A stretch of 64,000 bases of DNA. Origin: Cyclaneusma minus (taxonomy: Eukaryota > Ascomycota > Leotiomycetes > Marthamycetales > Marthamycetaceae). Positions 31,403 through 40,404 of the stretch are shown here, in pieces. Location: positions 1 to 64,000 of the forward strand of contig JAKZHN010000040.1 of NCBI GenBank assembly GCA_037179335.1, in the 5' to 3' direction. The first letter of the stretch is position 1, and every line of letters starts with the position of its first letter. A program made the position numbers and the translations under genes. Under the pieces are notes generated by a model. The model did not search any database. It was given only the letters and a program-made list of their open reading frames with translations, and was not told the origin of the DNA.

Positions 31403-32437
31403 ATGAGTCAAACTCAACTCCTAAGCGAGAAGTCGGCGGCCAACCTGGACGAAAAGGCCAACGAGAAGTCCGCAAACACATACGGTGGAAACGGCAAAAC
31501 CGGCTTGTTGCGATGGATGCCCGACTCCTGGCTCCCATACGCCCAACTAGCCCGCGTCTGGCCTCCCGCCGGTCTCTTCCTCATCTTCTTCCCCCACATC
31601 TTCGGCATCCTCTACGGCGCCATTCTCGTCCAAGCCACCCCCTCAGTCGTCCTCGAGAAGTGTGCCCTGCTATTCGGCGCCAGCTTCTTCGTCTCCAACG
31701 CCATCCACATCTGGAACGATCTGATCGATGCCCCCCTCGACGCCCAAGTCGAGCGAACCCGCCACCGACCAATCCCACGAGGCGCCGTGTCGCCTTTCGC
31801 CGCGGTCGTATTCACGCTCACTCAAGCACTCGGTGCTGCGCTTTTCCTCTACTGTCTACCAGATAGTCTATTTGAGAACTTCGTCTACTCGCTACCTGGT
31901 ATAATCGGCTGGACCTACTATCCCTTCGCCAAACGCCACACGAACTTCCCTCAGACCGTCCTCGGCTTCTCGCTAGCCTGGGGAGTTGTCATGGGATCCC
32001 TAGCCATGGATTTCCACCCCTTTGACCTCAACTTTCAGACCAGCATCGACGGATCAAGTCTTTGCTTAGTCCTTGCAAACATCATTTGGTCCATGATCTA
32101 CGACACCATCTATGCAATCCAGGATGTGGAGGATGATGTCAAGGCGGGGATTAAGAGCTTGGCGGTTCTGTTTCGCGGTAGGGAGAAGGCACTGCTATGG
32201 AGTCTTTTGGCTATTATGGGTGGATTGCTGTTTCAATGCGGTAGGTTTCAGGAGATGGATGCGGTTTATTATCTGTTTGCGGTGGGCGGGGCGGTTGGCT
32301 CGCTTGGCTCGATGGTTGCTTTTGTTGATTTGAAGGATAAGGATAGTTGTGCGTGGTGGTTTATGAATGGGTATCGGTGGGCTGGGGGCTCTATTGCGGC
32401 GGGTTTGCTGGGTCAGTATGTTTTGACTTTGGTGTGA
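31403..32437 (+). CDS. UbiA-family prenyltransferase
   Basis: Single-exon 344-aa integral membrane protein. The first Asp-rich motif is NDLIDAPLD (about residues 105-113), followed by RTRHRPIPRG. The second is YAIQDVEDDVKAGIKS (about 237-252). These bind Mg-prenyl diphosphate in UbiA enzymes. Around them are seven to nine hydrophobic segments. The N-terminus is hydrophilic and Lys/Glu-rich without an Arg-rich mitochondrial presequence, so a COQ2 housekeeping role is less likely than a secondary-metabolism aromatic prenyltransferase of the meroterpenoid type (inference). No polyketide synthase or cyclase lies nearby in the window, but a decayed GMC oxidoreductase follows at 33 kb. Acceptor unknown. 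Confidence 0.9.
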   Translation: MSQTQLLSEKSAANLDEKANEKSANTYGGNGKTGLLRWMPDSWLPYAQLARVWPPAGLFLIFFPHIFGILYGAILVQATPSVVLEKCALLFGASFFVSNAIHIWNDLIDAPLDAQVERTRHRPIPRGAVSPFAAVVFTLTQALGAALFLYCLPDSLFENFVYSLPGIIGWTYYPFAKRHTNFPQTVLGFSLAWGVVMGSLAMDFHPFDLNFQTSIDGSSLCLVLANIIWSMIYDTIYAIQDVEDDVKAGIKSLAVLFRGREKALLWSLLAIMGGLLFQCGRFQEMDAVYYLFAVGGAVGSLGSMVAFVDLKDKDSCAWWFMNGYRWAGGSIAAGLLGQYVLTLV

Positions 32438-32693
32438 AGAGCCCGGTTGTATGAGGGACTGAGAAAGAAAGTGTGGACGGCTTGATAAGTTGATCTTGAT
32501 AGCTTGAAGCAAGTGCAAAAGGATTTCCAGAAACAATTGAAATAGTTTGATCGCCTGCCCCGTCTTAACTGTCGTCTGCTTTGTCGCCTGCCTCTCGCCC
32601 TCTCAATCTCACCTCTCCACACCGGCTCTTAGTTGATAGAACTAGACATAATCTCATTTCATTTAGTCGTTACTCAGCATTCGCCTCGCTTTA

Positions 32694-33446
32694 TGCTAGG
32701 TGAACTCCACCCCCCTGCCGCCCTACCCAACTCTTCGTCCTCCTCTTCACCAGCCAATACACTTCCACCAGCGCCCCCACCCCCTCCCCAAAAATAAAAA
32801 CACTCGCTACACTCATCCACGTCACACTCCGAATATACCCCCTGTTCCAACCTCTTCTCGCTGCACTCTCCAAATCATCAACATTCAACATCTCCACACC
32901 CTCTCTCGTCAACACATCCCAAACATAGTCTCTATAATTGACCGGCCAAGAAAGTTCTGGAACTTGTGGAAGTACTTTGCCATATCCGCCGCGCTCCAGC
33001 CTTCATTCCCCAGAGCTGCCCAGATATCGAGGTTTGCCTTTGAGGGTTACAGAATTGCGGAGAAGTTGATTGCGGAACTGCCTGCTAAAACACGTCCTCG
33101 AGGACATGCGATTTGCCTTCCAAGAGCTTTTTCCTATCCGTACAGTCAGTAACCGAAGTAGAATAACGGACCAGGGAAAAGAAGCAGATTCCTGGGGCTG
33201 GGTCATAAACGCCCACTCGTAATCCGGATCCTCATGCATAGTGGTCATGAAGCCTGGTGTATCGATACCGGGGTCACTCATACGATTCGCACCGGCCTCG
33301 ACCACCGGAACATTCACGTTGGCATTTTCAAAAAGCCGTGCTGCTACAACCAAGCCAGCGGTACCACCCCCAACAACGATGTAGTCAAAGTGCGTATCTT
33401 TGATTGAAGAAAGAGACGATGAGCACTGGGACGTAGGAATAGACAT
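32694..33446 (-). pseudogene. Decayed, truncated GMC oxidoreductase joined to an unrelated fragment
   Basis: From an ATG at 33446 the protein starts as a GMC flavoenzyme: FDYIVVGGGTAGLVVAARL (FAD-binding Rossmann), then DYEWAFMTQPQ. The next GMC block is in another frame: CPRGRVLAGSSAINFSAIL (about 33060-33115; the family has GGSS), then a TAA stop, then PSKANLDIWAALGNEGW and MAKYFHKF (to about 32965). After that GMC similarity ends. In a third frame, WDVLTREGVEMLNVDDLE continues to a membrane-like segment and a stop near 32694; I do not recognise this fragment. The substrate domain and the C-terminal catalytic His region are missing. This is a broken gene, possibly a fusion of two remnants. 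Confidence 0.8.
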
Positions 33447-34364
33447 GGTGTAGAATGAGCGAGCAAAAAGGTAGAGTAGGAAAATTGGCAAATTGAGAAC
33501 GGAGGAAGAAGAAAAGCTGGGAGAAAAAAGGTACCTGGCCCCTGGGCGAGCCTTTTATAAACGGTACTTACAAAAACATAAAAATCATATTGTCCTGGAC
33601 AAGGCGTACAATTAGGAGGAAACGCGGTCCATAGACCACCTTGATTAATGTCAATGTTACCTACCGTCATCAACGGGGGCCAAATTGTGGGAACTGGGAA
33701 TCGCCTCAATATTCTCGGCGAATCCGTTATTCGTAGGGGCTACGCCGCGGCCACGTTCAATGAAGGCCATCTTGATATCTGAACTGGATTCGTTGCGAGC
33801 CTCTCTGGCGCCAGGTAGATCTTGTGGTTGCGTATGTGGTTTTAGCCCGTCGATGTGCCTCCGTCAAAATGGCATAAGGGATGAAAAGCAGTCAGAGTGG
33901 CCGCGTCGCGTCTCAAGAAACACAAACCCTCGGAGCTTGATGTTTCCACGAAATGATTTCTTCAAGTACCCTAACTTCTTAAGTTTCAGCACATACGACC
34001 ATAGACTGAGGAGAACTGGCAAACCCGTCCGCTCTTGCATACATAAGCCTCAGATCGGCAGATTAGTAGTTGGGTGGGTGACCACCAGCGAATACCTGCT
34101 GTTGTATGTTTTGCCTTTTTTTTTTGCCAATTTCTTGGCTCAACGTGGGAGGATCGAACGAAGGCATCTGTTTTGGAAGTTGACGTTCCGAGCGAGAACT
34201 GGTGAACTTGTGGCAAACCTAAATTTCTGATTTCCGTCGCATCTTCACATGCGCAACCGAGCAAGCTGATTCGCTAACGCGACGTCCCGCTCTTGACCTT
34301 GCGGCTCAAAACCACCACCTCTTTCTCTGGACGCCACCATCTCCGACGACACTGCGGTCCAAAG
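33447..34364. other. Intergenic, possible further gene debris
   Basis: Promoter region of Tfb3 and upstream flank of the GMC pseudogene. On the - strand, about 33560-33770, short open frames (MAFIERGRGVAPTNNGF..., GGLWTAFPPNCTPCPG) look composition-wise like old exons, but I recognise no family and cannot build a model. Confidence 0.35.
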
Positions 34365-35539
34365 ATGTCGCGGAAAGCTTCCGGCGCGCCGGCGCTGGCC
34401 AGCAATCCTTCAGACGGTAGCTTATATCTCTTCCCTGAACAAAAGAATTACTTCCTGACTCTCCCACTCCAGACATCTGCCCCGTCTGCAAATCTAACCG
34501 CTACCTCAACCCCTCGCTCACCTTCCTCATCAACCCCGAATGCTACCACCGCATGTGCACCTCCTGCGTCGACCGCATCTTCACCTCCGGTCCCGCACCC
34601 TGCCCCGTCGCCGGCTGCCACAAAACCCTGCGCAAAAAGGGTTTCCACGCCGCGTTCTTCGCCGATCTCACGATCGAGCGCGAAGTCGACATCCGCAGAC
34701 GCGTGCACGCCGTGTTCAACAAGCGCGAAGACGATTTCGAAACGTTGCGCGATTGGAACAACCATCTACAGGATGTGGAAGACTTGATTTTTGATCTGGT
34801 GGAGGGCGATGCGGTGACGAAGAAGAGGGCGGAGGAGAAGCTGGAGGCGTATAAGAGGCAGGAGGCGGGGATGATTGAGGAGAGGAGTAGGGTCGAGAAG
34901 GAGGAAATGGAGGTGGGGAGGAAGACGGCGTTGATGGAGAGGGAGGCGGCGAGGCAGAGGAGGTTGGCGAATTTGAAGGCCGAGGAGGATGAGAAGATGG
35001 ATTTGGAGAGGAGTCGGAGGGAGGTGTTGGATAAGCTGGCGAGTGGAGAGGGCGATGCGAATGAGATTACGGCACAGGCACAGAGGGTGGTGCTGAAGAA
35101 GGCGGGTCAGCGACGCGCTGGGTTGGCGGAGGCGCAGAGGGAGAGAGATGCTGATATTTCGGGTCTGGCGTCTGGGCTGTCGCTGAGGGGATTGAAGAGA
35201 AAGGGAAAGCAGGATGCTGTCGAGGAGGGACCCTACGATCCTTTCGGTGGCATGGACTTCAAGCCGACGCGCTTCGTCTTGCAGGACGACTACGACAATG
35301 AGTGGTTGAACGGGTTCAAGAACCAGACGGAGGTCATGGTCGCCGGATACAGTCTGCAAGAATACCAAGCACGAGCTATGTTCGAGGCCTTTTCGGGCCT
35401 GGGCGTGTTCGTGGAGGAAGAGGTTGCTGCGAGAGTCGACAAAGCTCCGGCTCCGCCCAGCGTGGCTACAGTAGGCGCCAGTGTTGCCGCCGTATCGAAG
35501 CTCAAAAAGGGGGCTATGGACTCGGACGACGTTTTTTAA
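34365..35539 (+). CDS. TFB3: TFIIH subunit Tfb3 / CDK-activating kinase assembly factor MAT1
   Basis: Two exons: 34365-34416 and 34473-35539 (intron GTAGCT...CAG), 372 aa. The join completes the N-terminal C3HC4 RING finger: CPVC at about residues 20-23, then ECYHRMCTSCVDRIF and CPVAGC. The adjacent LRKKGFHAAFFADLTIEREVD and VFNKREDDFETLRDWNNHLQDVEDLIFDL are the diagnostic MAT1 blocks. Residues about 150-250 form a long charged helix. In TFIIH this subunit bridges the CAK kinase (Kin28/Cdk7-cyclin H) to the core and promotes CTD phosphorylation and repair coupling. The C-terminal part is more variable, as usual. Nuclear housekeeping gene. Confidence 0.95.
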
Positions 35540-36615
35540 AGCTTGAGCGTGGCGTTGGAAAGGCGGATTTGCATGGAGGGCGTTTTCGGGTCATCCTGCC
35601 TCGGTATATCGCCCTGACAGGCACGGCGTTCAGAGCTGAGCAATTCTTCGGAGTGGTAGATACGGGACTTCTACCGTCAACCATAAAGCATTCAGACATC
35701 CGCTATTCGGAAGATAAGTTTTCAAAAGGAAAGATCCATATTTGTGCTGTGAAATGGGCTCATCTTGATTAGTATCTAATTTACAGCATGCCCGTACGCA
35801 GGCCCCAGGGGGCAACTATCCCTTCTTGGGGTTCGCCTGATCCTGCGGCGAGAGAACTTGGTTGACAGTGAGTAGGTACATATGTATACTGATTTCTCCA
35901 GATGACTCTCGAACCGAATGGCTGTCATGGTCTTGTCGTAAAGTCGTTCAATGTATGGGGCGACCTGTAATGCTAAGAAAGAAACCCACGACTTCTCCAA
36001 TTCTCCGGATTGCCTGAAAAGTCTCACGCAACTTTCCAGCCGCAGTAAAAGGAGACTTGCCCCCTCCTGCGCTTCCCCCCACGCCTGACTTCCTTCCCCC
36101 TTTGCCCTAGCTGGTCAGACAAAAAGGGTAAAAACAAAACTACTAAAAAAAATTGCAAAAAAGCAAACGCAAAAAGCCGAACCACAGTACTTCCGGGGAT
36201 ATCTTTCTGGGAATCGGCAATCCTCTTTCAAGGCTTTCCAATCAGGCCATATAGGCCACTCGACTTGATAATCGGTTCCCGAAATTGGTATATATTCCAC
36301 TCTCACGCAACTTTCCAGCCGCAAGATCAGAAAAAGAGGCAGAAAAAAAGCGCGCTTGGAATTCGGACCTCCCCCAATTCGGGCTCGTAGGCAATTGACT
36401 CGAACTTTGTGCAATGTTCGAGCCGTTTCCGGTATTATGTTTATTGCTTGCGTAGGGTTCGGTTCACTATCTCCTTCTTGCCCTTTTTTGCTCTTTTTCT
36501 TAACCTAAATCCTAATTGACTAATTGGTAACAAACTGGTACGTACTTACATGTCTTTCTACTCTAGCATCTGGATCCCGAATCGAATGGCTCACTAACAT
36601 GGCCAGATTCGCCGC
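35540..36615. other. Intergenic with a 23-bp direct repeat
   Basis: Convergent gap between Tfb3 (+) and the cleavage oxygenase (-). No gene seen. The 23-mer tctcacgcaactttccagccgca occurs at 36022-36044 and again at 36301-36323, 279 bp apart in the same direction. Confidence 0.7.
36022..36044 (+). repeat. 23-bp direct repeat, copy 1 (copy 2 at 36301-36323)
   Basis: Exact identity over 23 bases with unrelated flanks. It may mark an old small insertion or a segmental duplication; its origin is unknown. Confidence 0.85.
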
Positions 36616-38347
36616 TCAACTCGACCCATGGCCATTCACCCCATTCACTCCATTCGGCTTCCCCTCCGTCTGCCACTTCATCCCGCCCTCAGCAACCTTC
36701 ACCGGCTCCTCCTTTCTCCTCTGTGTCCACTCCTCCCTCTCCCTCTCATCAACCCAATTCCCATGCAACCCCAACCGCAACTTAAATGGCAAATGCACCA
36801 CACACAACGGTCCCTTCTTCAACTCCAACGCATCAAATATCAAAATATCATTCCGCAACACATCCAAATGATTCAACAACGCAATCAAATATCCCTCTCC
36901 CTCCTCTCCTCCCTCTTTGGGCACAAACACCGGTTCCTGAAACGTTGTCGTCGGACTGGCCCAATAAATGTCTTTGATAGTTGAGTCGTCCCATGTGAAG
37001 TGGCCCATACAGTTGAAAAGGCCGCCGGCGGGTGAGCCGCATTTTTCGAAGTCGTAGGAGCGGGAAGGGTCGATTTGACATTGCCAGAAGTGGCGGTAGG
37101 GCTTGGTGACGAGCCGGTCGTCGATGCGGGAGAATTCGCCGTTGATGCCCATGGTGCGGGCGGGTTTGATGTGGGAGTTGGTGGGGAGTGAGGGGTCGAG
37201 GATCCAGCGGTGGGTGTCGGAGATGAGGGCGTTGCGTTTTTGGAGAGAGGTGGGGGTGGGGCCGGAGGAGGATGAAGGGTCGGGGGGAAACCAGAAGAAG
37301 ACGTTGGAGGTGGCGACGCTGAGGTCGAGGACGATGTGGCCGTCAGAGTTCTCGTAGGCTCCGGCTACGTGACCGTGGAATCCTGACAGGGTTAGTTGAG
37401 ATGAGATGATGATGAAAGGGGTAGGTACCGTTGTCAGCTCTTAGCCAGCGAATATCTTCTGGTTTCCCACCCCTTCTCGGCACAATCCCATACAACTGGT
37501 CCTCATTCGGATCCCACGAAAAATGATTACCCCCCTTCTTCAACCTCTCCAGATCACACTTCAACGGCGTCATCGGCAACACCAAATAATTCTCAGTCAG
37601 TCCACAATCGTGGATCATCCCACAGAATGGCGCTTTATACCAACACTCCTCCGTCTTTTTGCCATCCTTGTCAATTGTGTATACAACAATATCACAACTC
37701 CCATCATTGCCATTCCCTCCCGCCTCATATCCAAAACACACCATCTCCCCCGTCACCGGATCAAACTTCGGATGCGCCGTAAACGTCGGACTCTCCACCT
37801 GTCCATCAAAATCATACCGTCCCAGCGTCTCCAGCGTCTCCGGATCCATGGCAAAAGGCGGACCATCTTCTTTACAAGCCAGCAACATACCGCGCCAAAA
37901 CAGAATATTCGTGTTAGCTGCTGTGCGAATAATGCCTTTCACCATCTCATTATCCGTATACGGATTTCTGTATTTGCCAAACAGCGCCCTACGTGCGGCG
38001 GTTTCGTGCTTGAAGCGTTCGGTATGTACATAGCGCTGGCGGAAATCAACATGGCCGTTGGAAAAGGTGAAGGCGGAGACGCTGCCGTCGCCGTTGAAGT
38101 GGATGTCTTCTTCGAAAAGGGGCGGGAAGCGGTGGTCGGGCTGGATGCGGTAGAAAGTGCCGTTTAGATCTTTGGGGATAGTGCCGGTGACTTCGAGGTT
38201 GAGGATTTCGCCTTCGAAGCGGGAGGGCTTGTTGAAGCCTTGGAAGAAGCCGGTCGAGGGGAATTTGACTTCGTCGCTTGCTTTGTGCCCTTCGACGTAG
38301 TTTGCGTGTTGGACTGCGTCGGGGGAGAGAGAGAATAGGTGTGCCAT
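36616..38347 (-). CDS. Carotenoid cleavage oxygenase family enzyme, probable lignostilbene/stilbene dioxygenase
   Basis: Exons 38347-37429 and 37382-36616, 561 aa; the intron (GTACCT...CAG) joins ADNG to FHGHVAGAYEN in frame. PF03055 family. The four Fe(II)-binding His are visible: TAHPKF (H191), MIHDCGL (H246), FHGHVAG (H309) and LHGNWV (H513). Other family marks are NGTFYRIQPDHRFPP near the N-terminus, HFNGDGSV, and EPVFVPKEG. No signal or transit peptide. The family splits C=C bonds with O2 to give two aldehydes. Fungal members of this shape cleave resveratrol, piceatannol or apocarotenals. Divergent from an alcohol dehydrogenase with a 0.5 kb promoter between them, and near an aldehyde dehydrogenase and a benzoate decarboxylase. 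I therefore favour stilbene/phenylpropanoid cleavage over carotenoids (inference). Confidence 0.9.
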
Positions 38348-38878
38348 CACGTGATAGGGGTTCGTTGGGGGCTTCTGGTTTTTAGAGATGACGGTACAAA
38401 TCTGGTCACAGATCTGGCTGGTCCAAAATATGCATTTCAATTGAAGCCAAAGGCACTTTGTACCGAGGGTAATGGCAAGATTGCAATTGGTGGCATATCC
38501 AGGGGCAACAGTCGGATGTTCCCAATTCCATATCGGAATGATGGAGCCGATCCTGGTCGCACTGGAGGTGCCGATGCGGGGCCCCAGATATCCCCCACGA
38601 TTATGCAAACATCTGCACCACCGAATCCGGGGCAATGGACCCCGAATGGACCCATATGGGAGATATCCGATGCGGCCGTTGAGAGCGGCAAATGCAGTAT
38701 TCCGAAGCCTGGAGCTCTCCATAATGCCAAGACCTGCAGTTGACATGTGCCTGAGAGCTCGAGCTCTTGAGTTTTGGACTGCATCTTCCTTGTGGTTCAA
38801 TCTTGTAAAAACTGAAACTCGAGAGGACAGACACCATAGATTCATTCTCGTTCGATTCTCATCGCAAACACAGCAAAA
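38348..38878. promoter_or_regulatory. Divergent promoter, cleavage oxygenase / alcohol dehydrogenase
   Basis: 531 bp between two start codons. It carries GATGCGGGG at 38573-38581 (reverse complement CCCCGCATC), followed directly by CCCC, plus a related GATGCGG near 38669. The same nonamer occurs in the other promoters of this cluster. Confidence 0.6.
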
Positions 38879-39355
38879 ATGGCGACCGAAACCCAAACCA
38901 CCACATTCGATATCCCCAAAACCTACAAAGCAGCTGTATACGGTACCTATTCCCTTACCTCTCCCAACATTCCCATCCACGCTCTAACCAAAGTAAAAGA
39001 CAATCCAGGAACAATCAGCACCAAAATCGAAGAATTCCCCGTTCCCGAGCCCGGCCCAGGAGAAGTCCTCGTGCGCTTGACACACTCCGGCGTCTGCCAC
39101 AGCGACCTCTCAGTAATGACCAACGGCTGGAAAACGCTCCCGTTCCCCACCCCCGTTGGCCAAATCGGCGGCCACGAAGGAATCGGCATCGTGCAGAAAC
39201 TCGGCCAAGGCGCCGACATTGGCGATGTCAAGCTTGGGCACAGAGTGGGTGTGAAATGGACTGCTGCTGCTTGTGGGACTTGTGAGAGATGTAGGGCGGG
39301 CTATGATGGGCATTGTAAGCTGTTTAAGGTTTCTGGGTAAGACCTTCTTTTCATT

Positions 39356-39403
<48 letters not shown>

Positions 39404-40201
39404 AGTCCTTTGATAGTTGCGGATGTGACTGATGCGGAAGAATAGATATTTCACCCCGGGCACTTTCGCAGAATTCGTGCTTGCGCCGGCAAACTATGTG
39501 ACGCCCATCCCGGAAGGCTTGGAATCCGCCGAAGCAGCGCCGATGCTCTGCGCTGGTCTTACGAGCTACTCAGCACTGCGCAAATCCGGAGCCCAGAGCG
39601 GCGACTGGGTAGTCGTCTCCGGCGCCGGTGGCGGACTCGGCCATCTCGCTCTGCAAATCGGCGCGCGCGGCATGGCCTTGCGCATGATAGGAATCGACCA
39701 TCCGTCCAAAGAATCGCTCTGCAAAGACTGCGGCGCGGAAGCGTTTGTCGACATGACCAAATTCAACGACAAAGAGATTGCCCAGGAGGTGATGAGGATC
39801 ACGGATGGGATGGGAGCGAATGCGGTGGTGGTTTGTGCGGGTAGTAATCGGGCGTATGCGCAGGCTTTGCCGATGGTGGCGTTTGGGGGGACGATGGTTT
39901 GTGTGGGGTTACCGCAGGGAGAGTTGGTGCCGATTGCGAATGCACATCCGGCGAATTTGACGGCGAGTATGAGGAGGATTGTGGGGACGACGGTGGGGAA
40001 TCAGAAGGAGGCTGTGGAGGTGTTGAAGTTGGCGGCGAGGGGGTTGGTGAAGACGCATTATCGGACTGAGAAGTTGGAGAAGCTTGGTGAGGTGTTTGAG
40101 GAGATGGCGAGTGGGAAGATGGAGGGACGTGTGTAAGTGGAAACGCCTAGTTTGTCAGTTGCCGTATGCTAATCTTGCCTAGGGTGATTGACTTGAGCTG
40201 A
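38879..40201 (+). CDS. Zinc-dependent alcohol dehydrogenase (MDR family)
   Basis: Exons 38879-39336, 39446-40132 and 40183-40201, 387 aa. The last exon is only 19 nt. Reading straight on gives an early stop after GRV, while splicing (GTAAGT...CTAAT...TAG) gives the family ending GRVVIDLS. Catalytic zinc ligands: GVCHSDL (C73) and GGHEG (H99). The structural zinc loop is CGTCERCRAGYDGHC. The NAD(P) site is GAGGGLGHLALQ. It resembles fungal ADH1-type cytosolic enzymes that interconvert primary alcohols and aldehydes. In this cluster it may reduce or oxidise aromatic aldehydes released by the neighbouring dioxygenase (inference). Intron 1 holds a GT/GA microsatellite. Confidence 0.93.
39356..39401 (+). 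repeat. GT/GA dinucleotide microsatellite in ADH intron 1
   Basis: About 7 GT units run into about 16 GA units inside the 109-nt first intron of the alcohol dehydrogenase gene. Likely polymorphic between strains. Confidence 0.95.
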
Positions 40202-40404
40202 AGAGAAGATGAAAGGTGAAAGGTATCTGCTCGGAGAGATATGAGCACAATAGCAGCAAAGACATAGAATTTCGTTTCGAAACAATCCCTGACAATGATG
40301 ATGTAGCTTAGAAGAATCCAATTGGAAGTTGACAGCAATTGATACAATGTCGCTCGTACATGTGCTGGGTGACTGTGACAAAACTGGCAGACAAAGCAGA
40401 AGTC

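Noticed and set aside
26699..35539. Extending the NRPS cluster to the prenyltransferase
   Set aside because: A housekeeping URI/Bud27 gene and 2.6 kb of empty DNA separate them, and no shared promoter motif was found.
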